NCBI RefSeq assembly: GCF_041261445.1
Contig: NZ_JBGCCU010000009.1
Location: 310,001 to 374,000, forward strand
Source: Catenulispora sp. EB89
GTDB lineage: Bacteria > Actinomycetota > Actinomycetes > Streptomycetales > Catenulisporaceae
Length of the DNA stretch: 64,000 bases
Direction: 5' to 3'
Part shown: in pieces, positions 49,874-58,677 of the stretch
How the letters are laid out: every line of letters begins with the position of its first letter
Position numbering within the stretch: the stretch's first letter is position 1
Notes under the pieces: generated by a model
The model's input: the letters and a program-made list of their open reading frames with translations, nothing else
Databases searched by the model: none
What the model was told of the DNA's origin: nothing
Program-made: the position numbers and the translations under genes

Positions 49874-50977
49874 GTGAACGAGGACACGCGGACGACGGAC
49901 GTCGTGGTGATCGGTGCCGGGCAGGCGGGCTTGTCGAGTGCCTACTTCCTGCGCAGAGCCGGTTTCGAGCCCGACGCCGGCTCCGTGGTCCTGGACGGCG
50001 ACCGGGCACCCGGCGGCGCGTGGCAGCACCGGTGGCCCTCGCTGCGGATGGAGACCGTCAACGGCATCTTCGACCTGCCCGGGATGGCTTTCGAGCCGCC
50101 GTCGCCGCAGGAGCAGGCATCGGTCGCGGTCCCCCGGTACTTCGCCGAGTACGAGGACCACTTCCAGCTCGCCGTGCACCGGCCGGTCGCGGTGCGGGCG
50201 GTGCGCTACGGGCCCGATGAGCGGCTGCTGGTCGAGACCGACTCCGCGACGTGGGCCGCGCGCACCGTGATCAACGCCACCGGCACGTGGAACAAGCCGT
50301 TCTGGCCGTACTACCCGGGCCGGGAGACGTTCCGGGGGCAGCAGTTGCACGCCGCGGCCTACCCCGGGCCGCGGGAGTTCGCCGGCCGGCGCGTGGTCGT
50401 GGTCGGCGGCGGGATCACCGCGATCCAGCTGCTCGCCGAGCTCGCCGCGGCCGGCGCCGCGACGACCTGGGTGACGCGCCGGGAGCCGGCGTTCCGCGAC
50501 GAGCCGTTCACGCGGGAGTACGGTCGTGAGGTGGTCGCGATGGTGGAGCGCAGGGTGCGCGCCGGGCTGGTGCCGGAGAGCGTGGTCAGCGTCACCGGGC
50601 TTCCGGTCACCGACGCGATCCGCGAGGCGCAGCGCTCCGGGGTGCTCCGGCGGCTGCCGATGTTCGACCGGATCACGCCCGAGGGCGTCGCCTGGGACAC
50701 TCCGACCGACGGTGCGCCGAGCTCCGTCGAGGCGGACGTGATCCTGTGGTGCACCGGCTGGCGCGCGGCGCTGGACCACTTGGCGCCGCTGCGTCTGCGC
50801 GCCCCGGGCGGCGGCATCGCGATGGACGGCACGCGCGTCGTGCTCGAACCGCGGCTGCATCTGGTGGGCTACGGTCCGTCAGCCAGCACTGTCGGCGCCA
50901 ACCGCGCCGGCCGCGAGGCGGTGCGCGACATCCGGCGGCTTTTGTCGGGGCGGGGCGTCGAAGCGCTCGCCGCTTAG
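49874..50977 (+). CDS. Flavin-containing monooxygenase-like oxidoreductase
   Basis: A 367-residue FAD/NAD(P)H protein. The FAD motif VVVIGAGQAGLSSAYFLRRAG begins at residue 10, the NADPH motif VVVVGGGITAIQLLAEL follows in the middle, and NATGTWNKPFWPYYPG is the FMO-type hinge. It resembles the CzcO/trkA-like subgroup rather than classic Baeyer-Villiger enzymes: the full FMO motif FxGxxxHxxxW is absent. GTG 49874 was chosen over extensions through GC-poor upstream DNA. Substrate unknown. Confidence 0.83.
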   Translation: MNEDTRTTDVVVIGAGQAGLSSAYFLRRAGFEPDAGSVVLDGDRAPGGAWQHRWPSLRMETVNGIFDLPGMAFEPPSPQEQASVAVPRYFAEYEDHFQLAVHRPVAVRAVRYGPDERLLVETDSATWAARTVINATGTWNKPFWPYYPGRETFRGQQLHAAAYPGPREFAGRRVVVVGGGITAIQLLAELAAAGAATTWVTRREPAFRDEPFTREYGREVVAMVERRVRAGLVPESVVSVTGLPVTDAIREAQRSGVLRRLPMFDRITPEGVAWDTPTDGAPSSVEADVILWCTGWRAALDHLAPLRLRAPGGGIAMDGTRVVLEPRLHLVGYGPSASTVGANRAGREAVRDIRRLLSGRGVEALAA

Positions 50978-51334
50978 CGTGTTCGGACGTTTCCGTCCGG
51001 TAACCGACGGCCGTCAGCGCCGGGAGAATCAGGGTCCTGACATGCAGGCACGACCGCACCCGGCAACTTCGAAATAAATTGCGAATAATAGTCACCAGAA
51101 AATCACCGAACACGCGGCCACGCACTATCGCGTATTCACGGGACACCAGGTCGGCGCGGTCGTAGCCGCAGGTGAGAATCTAGTGAGAAGCCAACGATTA
51201 TTTCGCTCCACGGCATTTTCGGAGACAGTATCGGTTGGCTAGGCTGAGCGTCACTGCGCGGGGGCGGAACGTGATCGGCGATGCGGTCCGGTGTGCCGGG
51301 GAAGGACCGCCGATGCTGTGGACTGGGGGCAACG
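50978..51334. other. AT-rich promoter region of the LuxR-type gene
   Basis: About 357 bp without a gene. From about 51065 to 51125 the composition drops markedly in GC (AAATAAATTGCGAATAATAG and neighbours), which is unusual for this window and points to a promoter or regulator-binding region for the regulator gene downstream. Confidence 0.5.
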
Positions 51335-51943
51335 TTGATCGACATCGCGCTGGCGCAAAGGGCCGTGCTGTGGCGAGAAGGGCTGGCCGCGCTGCTCGGC
51401 CGGGAGGGGGACTTCCGGGTGGTGGTACGGCCCACGCGGCTGGAGGACGTGTGGCCGGCCGTACGGCGGCGCCGGCTGGACGTCATCCTGCTGGACGCCG
51501 AGCTGCCCGGCGACCCGGCCATGGACGCGGTGTGCGCCCAGCTGTGCGAACGCCGCCCTGACATCAAGGTCCTGATTCTGGTGGAGCGCTGGGCCGCGAC
51601 CCTGGCCGTACTGACCCGGCTGGCCCCGCAGACCGGCTTCCTGACCGTCGACGCCTCCCCCGCGCAGCTGGTCGACGGGCTGCGCCGGATCGTCGACGGC
51701 AAACCGGTGCTGGACCTGGAGCTGGCGGTCGCGGCCCTGTCGGCCGGCGACAACCCCCTCACCGACCGCGAGCGCGAGGTACTGCTGAAGTCGGTGGACG
51801 GCGCGCCGACGAAGGCGATCGCGGCGGAGTTGTTTCTAAGTAACGGCACTGTTCGCAACTATCTGTCGCGCGCCATCGCCAAGACCGGCGCGCGCAGCCG
51901 GATCGAGGCGGTGCGGATCGCCCGGGACGAGGGCTGGATCTGA
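51335..51943 (+). CDS. LuxR-family response regulator (RamR/AmfR-like)
   Basis: A 202-residue NarL/FixJ-type regulator. The receiver starts IDIALAQRAVLWREGLAALL and has the phospho-Asp in VILLDAELPGDPAMD; the LuxR helix-turn-helix is LTDREREVLLKSVDGAPTKAIAAELFLSNGTVRNYLSRAI. Such regulators switch on SapB/AmfS-type lanthipeptide operons, and the operon lies beside it. TTG 51335 follows GGGGG and gives a family-like N terminus; ATG 51281 would add 18 odd residues. Its 3' end overlaps the exporter gene by 108 bp, tail to tail. Confidence 0.87.
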   Translation: MIDIALAQRAVLWREGLAALLGREGDFRVVVRPTRLEDVWPAVRRRRLDVILLDAELPGDPAMDAVCAQLCERRPDIKVLILVERWAATLAVLTRLAPQTGFLTVDASPAQLVDGLRRIVDGKPVLDLELAVAALSAGDNPLTDREREVLLKSVDGAPTKAIAAELFLSNGTVRNYLSRAIAKTGARSRIEAVRIARDEGWI

Positions 51944-54088
51944 GACCGGCCGCGGCCCGGATTCAGGCCCCGCCGACCAGTGCGCCAGCAGCTCGCGGTA
52001 GAGCGCCGAGCGCGCGGTGAGCTCGTCGTGGCTGCCCGCGTCGGCGCGGACGCCGTCCAGGACCAGGACGCGCTCGGCGCGCAGCGCGGAGCTGAGCCGG
52101 TGCGCGATGACGATCAGCGTGCCGCCCCGGTCGGCGAAGGCCTGCTCGGCGTGGCGTTCGGCAATGGGGTCGAGGTGACAGGTCGCCTCGTCGAGAACCG
52201 CCAGCGGCGCCGGCGACAGGTGGGCGCGCGCGAGGGCGAGCAGCTGGCGCTCTCCGGCGGACAGCTCGTTCGGGGCGACGATCGCGTCCAGCCCGCCGAG
52301 CCGCGCGACCAGGGGCGCGGCGCCGACGGCGGCGACGGAGGCGGCGATCCGTTCGTCGGGGGCGTCCGGCGCGAGGTAGGACAGATTCTGGCGAAGCGTG
52401 CCGGCGAAGACGTAGGCCTCCTGCGGAATCAGGACCCGAAGACGCGCGAGATGGCCGGGCGCGAGGTCTGCGGCGTCGGCGCCGCCGAGAAGGACGGCGC
52501 CGGCGTCCGGGCGGCGCAGGCCGCAGATCAAAGCGGCCATGGTCGACTTGCCGATGCCGCTGGGGCCGACGACGGCGAGGTGCTCGCCGGGTGCGACGGT
52601 GAGGTCGAGGTCGCGCAGGACCGGTTCGGAGGCGGGGCCGTAGGCGAAGGTGACGGCGCGGAGGGTCAGGCCGTTGGTCGCGAAGTCGGTGGGGGTCGGG
52701 GCGCTCTTTTCGGCGGCCGAGGTCTCCGAAGCTTCCGGCAGCGCAGCGATCGGCACGGCGGCATCCAGCAGCCGCGCCATCGTGATCGAGAACCGCAGAC
52801 CACTGTCACCGAGCCCCGAGATGACGCCGCGCAGCGCGGGCTGCAGACCCGTCACCACGAACGTCAGGCCCCCGACCAGCGCACCGGCGGTCAGGCCGCG
52901 TCGCAGCAGCGCCGGACTCGCCGCCAGCAGCAACAGCGCGGGCAGCCAGCCGCCCACCGCGAAGCAGAGCTGGCGCAACGCGGCGGTGCGCGCGAGCCGG
53001 CGATCGATGCGTGCCTGCGCGAGGACCGGCCCGCGCACCAGATCCGCCGCGTACTCCTCAGCACCGGCAGCCGCCACATCGCGCACCGCCGCCAACACCG
53101 GACCGGCCGCCGCCGCGACCTTCTCCTCGCCCAAGACGCTGGCCCGCTGCCGCGCGGCAGCGACTCGCAGCACGCCGAGGAACAACGCAAACCCGGCCAC
53201 GAACGGCGGCAGCACGATGGCCGCGATCAGCGGATCCAGCGCATAGGCACCGACCGCCGTCCCCAGCGCCGCAACAACGAACGCACGCACCGCGACGATG
53301 ATGCCGGCGAACGAATCGCGCACGGTCTCGACCTGCCGAGTCAGCCGCGCCGTCGCGCCGCCATCACGCTCCCCGGCCACGCCACGCGTAACGGCCGCAT
53401 CCACGACGCGCCGAACAAGCACATCCCGAAGCGGCTCAACGAAGTTGCCGAGCAGCGCGAAGACCCGGCGCGCACCAAGCGCCGCCAAGGTCGCGGCGGC
53501 CAGGAGCACACCGATCCAGGCCAGGCCGACGCCGGTGCGGTGGCGGAGGAAGCCGTCGTCGAGCGCGTGCGCGACGGCGATGCCGGAGAGTGCGGAGGAG
53601 GGGACTTCGAGCAAGGACCAGGAGCACAGGGCGACGATGGAGGATCGGCGCACGGTTCCGAAAGCGAACCGCAGCTCGCGGCCACGACCCGCGGCGACCA
53701 CCGCACCAGACCGACCTGAGCCGCCCACGCCACCGGACCCGACCGAATGCCCCGCGCCGCCGGACCGCTCGGATCGCCCGGGCCGAGCTGAGTCACTTGC
53801 GCCAGCAGGCTCGCCGGAGCGCTCGGACCGAGCTGAGCCATTAGCGCTGCCGGACCGCTCGGGCTGAGCCGAGTCGCGCGCGCCGCCGGACCCGCCGCTT
53901 CGCTCAGACCGAGCTGAGCCATTCGCGCCGCCGGACCACTCGGACCGAACTGAGTCACGCGCGCTGCCGGACTGGTCTGAGTCACCCGCGCCAGCATGCT
54001 CGCCGGATCGCTCGAGCCGAGCGGATTCGCCCGCGCCGCCAGACCGATCTGCCCCGCTGCTGCGCCCCAAGCCCATCCCCCGCCTCAT
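51836..54088 (-). CDS. ABC exporter for the lanthipeptide, second gene (RamB/AmfA-like)
   Basis: A fused membrane/ATPase exporter half, 750 residues. The ATPase has Walker A VVGPSGIGKSTM, signature ELSAGERQLLALAR and Walker B LAVLDEATCHLD, plus the H-loop VIAHRLSSAL. The N-terminal 130 residues are odd: a hydrophilic tail of degenerate Ser-Glu-Arg-Ser-Gly-Gly units (SARSERSGG and similar) before the first membrane helix. ATG 54088 overlaps the upstream exporter stop (ATGA). The last 36 residues are encoded opposite the LuxR-type gene's helix-turn-helix. With 54085-55722 it should form a heterodimeric exporter. Confidence 0.88.
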   Translation of the reverse strand: MRRGMGLGRSSGADRSGGAGESARLERSGEHAGAGDSDQSGSARDSVRSEWSGGANGSARSERSGGSGGARDSAQPERSGSANGSARSERSGEPAGASDSARPGRSERSGGAGHSVGSGGVGGSGRSGAVVAAGRGRELRFAFGTVRRSSIVALCSWSLLEVPSSALSGIAVAHALDDGFLRHRTGVGLAWIGVLLAAATLAALGARRVFALLGNFVEPLRDVLVRRVVDAAVTRGVAGERDGGATARLTRQVETVRDSFAGIIVAVRAFVVAALGTAVGAYALDPLIAAIVLPPFVAGFALFLGVLRVAAARQRASVLGEEKVAAAAGPVLAAVRDVAAAGAEEYAADLVRGPVLAQARIDRRLARTAALRQLCFAVGGWLPALLLLAASPALLRRGLTAGALVGGLTFVVTGLQPALRGVISGLGDSGLRFSITMARLLDAAVPIAALPEASETSAAEKSAPTPTDFATNGLTLRAVTFAYGPASEPVLRDLDLTVAPGEHLAVVGPSGIGKSTMAALICGLRRPDAGAVLLGGADAADLAPGHLARLRVLIPQEAYVFAGTLRQNLSYLAPDAPDERIAASVAAVGAAPLVARLGGLDAIVAPNELSAGERQLLALARAHLSPAPLAVLDEATCHLDPIAERHAEQAFADRGGTLIVIAHRLSSALRAERVLVLDGVRADAGSHDELTARSALYRELLAHWSAGPESGPRPVSDPALVPGDPHRLDPAARAGLGDGARQIVANSAVT

Positions 54089-55722
54089 GCCGCGAACACC
54101 TCCCGGTAAGCCGCGTCCTGCCACAGCCGGTCGTGGCCGCCGACCCGGCGCACGCGCCCCTCGTCGAGCCACACCACCAGGTCGGCGCGGGCCGCGGTGG
54201 CGGCGCGGTGCGTCACGATCAGGCGGGTGCGGCCGCGGGCGCCGCCGAGGAGGGCGTCGCTGATCAGTGCCTCGGTGGCGGTGTCGAGGCTGGAGGTGGC
54301 GTCGTCGAGGACCAGCAGGCGGTGCGCCGCCCAGGCTCGCGCCAGGCCGATCCGCTGTGCCTCTCCCCCGGACATCGGTGCGTCCGCGAGCGGGGTGTCG
54401 TAGCCCTGCGGCAGCAGGCGGACGAAGGCGTCCGCGCGCGCCGCCTTCGCCGAGTCCTCGACGCGCGAGCGCGGCAGGTTCGGGCCGATCGCGTCCGCGA
54501 CCGTGGCGCCGACCAGCGTCGGGCGTTCGAAGGCGCAGCCGACCGCCGCGCGGAGTTCGTCGTGGGCGATCTCGGGCAGGCGCACGCCGTCGAGCAGCAC
54601 CTGGCCCTGGTCGGGGTCGCGCAGCCGGGCCGCGAGGGTGGCCAGTACCGACTTGCCCGAGCCGGAGGGTCCGACCACCGCGACCGCCGCGCCGCCGGGC
54701 ACCGTCAGGTCCACGTCGCGGAGCATGCCGCAGGACACGCCGAGGAACGTCAGCTCGCCGGTGCCTTCCGGGACGGCCCGGTCGCCGTATTCGACCTCGG
54801 ACAGCTCCAGCAGTTCGGCGGCGCGCGCCGCTCCGGAGCGGGAGCGGGCGACGGCGGCGAACACCGAGGTCAGGCCGCCGAGGCCGGTGCCGATGGAGGC
54901 GTAGCGGCTGGCGGCGAACAGTTCGCCGGGGGTCATGCGGCCCCTGACCAGCTCCAGGCCGCCGACCGCGAGGACCGCGGCGAGGGTCGCCGGGCCGAGG
55001 ACCGAGCCCTGGAACGTCGAGCGGGCCAGGACCCGCCACGTGGCGCGCCCGGCGGCGTGCAGCTCCGGCAGGTCGGCCAGGATCCGGTCGCGCTCGGCGG
55101 CGGCGGTGCCGGCGGCGGCGATGGTGCGGATGCCGCCGAGCGATTCCACCAGCCGTCCGACGATGCGGCCCTGGATCTCCAGGTACGTCCGCAGCACGCG
55201 CGTGGTGCCGCGGGTGAAGGAGCGCAGGACCAGGATGACGCCGACCGTCCCGGCCAGGAACGCCACGGCGAGCCAGGGGTCGATGACGGCGAGCAGCACC
55301 AGGCTGCCGACCGGCGGCGCGATCGCGGTCAGCGCGCCGACCGCGCCCGGGCCCGCGCGCCCGGCGTCGGCGGCGTTGCCGCAGACCCGCCCGAGCAGGT
55401 CGCCGGAGGTGAAGCCGCCGCTGTTCGCGGGCCCGGCGTCCAGGACGCGGCGCGTCATCCACAGCCGCAGCCACGCCGTGGTCCCGGCGGTACACGCGGC
55501 GGAGGCGTACCCGGCGGTCATGTCGCAGAGCACGCCGAAGGCCATCAGCGCCCCGGCCAGCAGCAGCTGCCCGCCCACCCCGTGTCCGGCCGCGGCGGTG
55601 TCCACGGCGGCGCCGAGCACGTCGGGCACCGCGAGGGTGACCGCCGTCGAGCCCAGCGCGGCCAAGCCGATCGCGGGCAACCAAGCACCACCGTGGCGCA
55701 CGGCGCTTGAGTAGGCGCTCAT
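54085..55722 (-). CDS. ABC exporter for the lanthipeptide, first gene (RamA/AmfB-like)
   Basis: A 545-residue half-transporter: membrane domain (about 1-300), then ATPase with Walker A VVGPSGSGKSVL, signature PMSGGEAQRIGLARA and Walker B LLVLDDATSSLD. It pairs with the next gene, overlapping by ATGA. ATG 55722 lies 176 bp past the precursor stop, with a strong hairpin between, so its expression should be lower than that of the precursor. Confidence 0.9.
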   Translation of the reverse strand: MSAYSSAVRHGGAWLPAIGLAALGSTAVTLAVPDVLGAAVDTAAAGHGVGGQLLLAGALMAFGVLCDMTAGYASAACTAGTTAWLRLWMTRRVLDAGPANSGGFTSGDLLGRVCGNAADAGRAGPGAVGALTAIAPPVGSLVLLAVIDPWLAVAFLAGTVGVILVLRSFTRGTTRVLRTYLEIQGRIVGRLVESLGGIRTIAAAGTAAAERDRILADLPELHAAGRATWRVLARSTFQGSVLGPATLAAVLAVGGLELVRGRMTPGELFAASRYASIGTGLGGLTSVFAAVARSRSGAARAAELLELSEVEYGDRAVPEGTGELTFLGVSCGMLRDVDLTVPGGAAVAVVGPSGSGKSVLATLAARLRDPDQGQVLLDGVRLPEIAHDELRAAVGCAFERPTLVGATVADAIGPNLPRSRVEDSAKAARADAFVRLLPQGYDTPLADAPMSGGEAQRIGLARAWAAHRLLVLDDATSSLDTATEALISDALLGGARGRTRLIVTHRAATAARADLVVWLDEGRVRRVGGHDRLWQDAAYREVFAA

Positions 55723-55803
55723 ATCTGGACGCGGCCTCCGAGGTCGGGTGTGATGGATAGCGACGGATACAGATGGTCGGCGGTCCCAGACCGCCTCCGT
55801 GCC

Positions 55804-55840
55804 GGCGGCCCCGGGCGAATGTCAGTCGTCCGGGGCCGCC
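55804..55840 (-). terminator. Attenuating hairpin between precursor and exporter genes
   Basis: GGCGGCCCCGGGCGA against TCGTCCGGGGCCGCC: 15-base arms with one G-U pair and a 7-base loop, 60 bp past the precursor stop. No U-tract. It probably causes partial termination and protects the short precursor mRNA, giving precursor excess. Confidence 0.8.
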
Positions 55841-55897
55841 GCGCTCATCGGTGGGCCGGCGTGCGAGCCGGTCCGGTCACCCCTGCGGGGTGCTGGA

Positions 55898-56053
55898 TCA
55901 GAGCTCGCAGAGCAGGCTGATGCCGCTGTGGCCGTTGCAGCCGGTCAGGCTCAGCTCCGACTCGCCGCCGCCGCCGTGGCCGCTGCCGCCCCAGCTGTCC
56001 GTCTCGACCTGCTCCATGCCCTGCAGGTCCATGAGGGTCATCTCTTCGGTCAT
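55898..56053 (-). CDS. amfS: Class III lanthipeptide precursor (SapB/AmfS-like)
   Basis: A 51-residue precursor. The leader begins MTEEMTLMDLQGMEQVETDS with LMDLQGME, the class III leader recognition helix (LxLQ). A Gly/His linker (WGGSGHGGGGE) leads to the core SELSLTGCNGHSGISLLCEL, which contains two labionin motifs in series: S-x-x-S-x3-C (SELSLTGC, Ser 32/Ser 35/Cys 39) and S-x-x-S-x2-C (SGISLLC, Ser 43/Ser 46/Cys 49). ATG 56053 lies 5 bp after the LanKC stop; the ribosome site AAAGGTGA overlaps that stop. A SapB-like morphogen or surfactant is the likely product. Confidence 0.95.
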   Translation of the reverse strand: MTEEMTLMDLQGMEQVETDSWGGSGHGGGGESELSLTGCNGHSGISLLCEL

Positions 56054-56058
56054 GTCCG

Positions 56059-58677
56059 TCACCTTTCTGTTTCGGCTTCCCCGCGCCGGTCGGCACGGGA
56101 GACTCGGGGGGCGAGCAGCGGTGCGTACACCGGCTCGTCGTGCAGCACCGCGCCCAGGGCCAGCAGCACGCCGGCGGTCCCGGTGGCCAGGTCCATCGAC
56201 AGCCGCATCAGCATGCCGCCGGGGAACGCGGTGCCGCCGCCGTACGGCAGCGTGTGCCAGGTCAGGCTCCGCACCTGCGCGGCGAGCACCGGATCGCGGT
56301 GCCGCTCGGGGGTACGGCCGGCCAGGTAGAGGATCATTCCGGCGCGTCCGGAGAACAGGCCCGGCAGCGCGTAGAGCGGAGATCGTGCAGCCGAGGGAAT
56401 CGTCTCGACGGCCTCGCGGAACTGCGGGTCGGCGTCGGCCTCGTCGGGTCGCAGCGCGAGGTACGCGTCCAGCGCCAGGCCGATGCCGACGCTGCCCACG
56501 TCCAGATACGGCAGCGTCCGCCAGCCCTCGTCGACATGCATGGCGCCCTTGTCACGCACCACGCAGCGCCGCAGGTCCCGACGCAACGCCTCACCCGCGG
56601 AGTCCAGAAAGCGCGTGTCGCCGACGGTGTCGAAGGCCCGCAGCAGCAGCATCGCCTGCCCGGAGTACCCCCGGGTGAGGCCGGCGTGGAAGCCCTCGCG
56701 CCCGGAGACGGCCGGCGCGGTGTCCGGGGCGGCGAGCCGCTCGGCGACGATCTCCGCCGCGCGCAGCCCGGCCTCGCCCAACGCGGCATCGCCGGTCCGT
56801 TCGGCGAAATGCAGCAGGTTGAGCCCGATTCCCGACAGGCCACCGGCGAGATCGGAGGGGTAGGCCTCCCATTTGTCGCGAAGACAGGACTCGACGATGT
56901 CCAGCGCCTCGCTGCGATAGCCGAGATGGTCCAGGGCGAAAGCCGCGCCGTGCAGGCCGTCCCACAGGCCGGGCCGCGCACCGCTGCCCGGATCCTTGGC
57001 GTGCCGCACAAGCCAGTCCTCGTACTGCGGGAACCGCCCGGCGCCGGTGACGTCCAGCGCGTACAGCACGCCGGCCGCGCCATAGGCCAGCCCGAGCCCG
57101 CCGACGGCGAACTGCCTGATGTCGCCGGGGAACAAGCGGTCGTCGCGTTCCGGCGTGGCACTGGCCGCGATGGCACGCACCAGCTCGTCGCGTATCGCAG
57201 GCCACTGTGAAGGCTCCGCCTCGATCCGCACCGGCTCGTTCGGCGCGAGCGGCCGGGCCCGGTCCTCGACGCCGGTGATCACCGCCACCGCGTCGGCGAG
57301 GTCGTCGGCCGGCACCGGGAAGTTCTCGGCGATGACCGCGGCGAGCTCCCGGGCCTTGGGACGGTGCAGCCACACCATGTTCGCCAGCGGCAGGAACAGC
57401 GCCAGCCGCAAGCAGGCCAGCGCGTAGCGGTCCCGGTCGACACCGGTGACCGTCGCCGGCGCGCTGAACCCGGGGTTGCCCAGCCCCGGCCGCACCGTCT
57501 CGTCGGCTTCGCAGGACACTTCGAAGTCCAGCAGCGCGATGCTGTCGTCGTCGCGGACCAGGATGTTGAACATGTGCAGGTCGCCGTAGACGACGCCGCG
57601 CTCGTGGATGGCGTCCAGGGCCTCGCTGACCTGCCGGTGGATGTCCAGGGCCCAGTCGGCGTAACGCCGGCGGTCCTCGTCCGTGGCGCCGGGATCGGTC
57701 AGCGGATAGCGGACCCCCATCACCCGGCTGAGCGGAACGCCGTCCTTGACGTAGTCCATGACCAGGAACCGGTGCTCGCCGACCCACAGCAGGTCACGCG
57801 CACGCGGCAAGCCCGGTATGCCCTCCAGCCGCTGCAACATCGCGTACTCGTGCTCGACCCGCTGCACGGCGTCGGCCCCGCGCGCGTCCAGCCCGGAGTG
57901 CGGCCGTCCCTCCTTCAGCACGACCTCGTCGCCGGTCCGCGAGTCGCGGCCCACGTAGATCCCGCCGCCGTTGGAGAAATGCAGAACCTTCTCCACGCTG
58001 TACGGCATATCCGTGAGCTTCACCGCGTTCCGCGCGGCCAGGTGCGGCGCCAGGAACTCCGGCAGCTCCACCCACGGCGGCACCCGGAACACCGGCGTGC
58101 GCCGGTCCGGGACCAGGGTCCCGTCGGGAGCGGCCATCGCCGGTACCACCGACCCGTTCTCCGAGACGGTGTACTGGTTCGCGAAGGCGCCGTAGCGGAC
58201 GTGCAGGGGGCCGGCGCCCCATCGCAGATCGCTGAGAATGTACGGGTTCGGCAGCCCGTCGAGGAGTTCGCCGAGCTCGGTGAGGATCCGCTCGCAGGCC
58301 GCGTCGTCCGTCGGGTAGATCGTGACGAACTTGCCCGAGTAGCCGCGCGGGGCGTACTTCGACACCCGCGCCAGCAGCGCCGCCGGCGAACGCAGGAACT
58401 TGAACGGTATGCCGCGGGGAACGCAGTACTCGAAGATCCTGTCGAGCACTTCCTCGGCGCCGGTGACGGTGGCCGAGGCGTGGATCTTCCACCCCTGCCC
58501 CGGCAGCTCCAGCGGCACCGGCTCCACGACCGTCCAGTCGTCCTGCCCGCGCCGCCGCCAGCCCGCCGGCAGCTCCCGGCCGGCCGCGGCGAAACCGTGC
58601 GCGGCGGGCACGACAGCCCGAGCGGCATCGAAAAAATGCCGGTCGAGCATCGTGTACGCCTCGTAACGGTCATCCAT
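56059..58677 (-). CDS. amfT: Class III lanthipeptide synthetase LanKC (AmfT/RamC-like)
   Basis: An 872-residue three-domain synthetase: N-terminal lyase (about 1-220) that eliminates phosphate, a Ser/Thr-kinase-like domain (about 230-480) with VLKEGRP, GVVYGDLHMFNILV (catalytic loop) and LLDFEVS (DFE in place of DFG), and a C-terminal LanC-like cyclase (about 510-860) with LYGAAGVLYALD-type (LAYGAAGVLYALD) and HAGLTRGYSGQAMLLLRAFD. The zinc-binding Cys/His set of true LanC is not evident, as in other class III enzymes. ATG 58677. It modifies the precursor encoded directly downstream. Confidence 0.95.
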   Translation of the reverse strand: MDDRYEAYTMLDRHFFDAARAVVPAAHGFAAAGRELPAGWRRRGQDDWTVVEPVPLELPGQGWKIHASATVTGAEEVLDRIFEYCVPRGIPFKFLRSPAALLARVSKYAPRGYSGKFVTIYPTDDAACERILTELGELLDGLPNPYILSDLRWGAGPLHVRYGAFANQYTVSENGSVVPAMAAPDGTLVPDRRTPVFRVPPWVELPEFLAPHLAARNAVKLTDMPYSVEKVLHFSNGGGIYVGRDSRTGDEVVLKEGRPHSGLDARGADAVQRVEHEYAMLQRLEGIPGLPRARDLLWVGEHRFLVMDYVKDGVPLSRVMGVRYPLTDPGATDEDRRRYADWALDIHRQVSEALDAIHERGVVYGDLHMFNILVRDDDSIALLDFEVSCEADETVRPGLGNPGFSAPATVTGVDRDRYALACLRLALFLPLANMVWLHRPKARELAAVIAENFPVPADDLADAVAVITGVEDRARPLAPNEPVRIEAEPSQWPAIRDELVRAIAASATPERDDRLFPGDIRQFAVGGLGLAYGAAGVLYALDVTGAGRFPQYEDWLVRHAKDPGSGARPGLWDGLHGAAFALDHLGYRSEALDIVESCLRDKWEAYPSDLAGGLSGIGLNLLHFAERTGDAALGEAGLRAAEIVAERLAAPDTAPAVSGREGFHAGLTRGYSGQAMLLLRAFDTVGDTRFLDSAGEALRRDLRRCVVRDKGAMHVDEGWRTLPYLDVGSVGIGLALDAYLALRPDEADADPQFREAVETIPSAARSPLYALPGLFSGRAGMILYLAGRTPERHRDPVLAAQVRSLTWHTLPYGGGTAFPGGMLMRLSMDLATGTAGVLLALGAVLHDEPVYAPLLAPRVSRADRRGEAETER

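Noticed and set aside
54133-55710. 525-residue plus-strand frame opposite the first exporter gene
   Set aside because: Gly/Arg/Gln-rich shadow; the ABC motifs are on the other strand.
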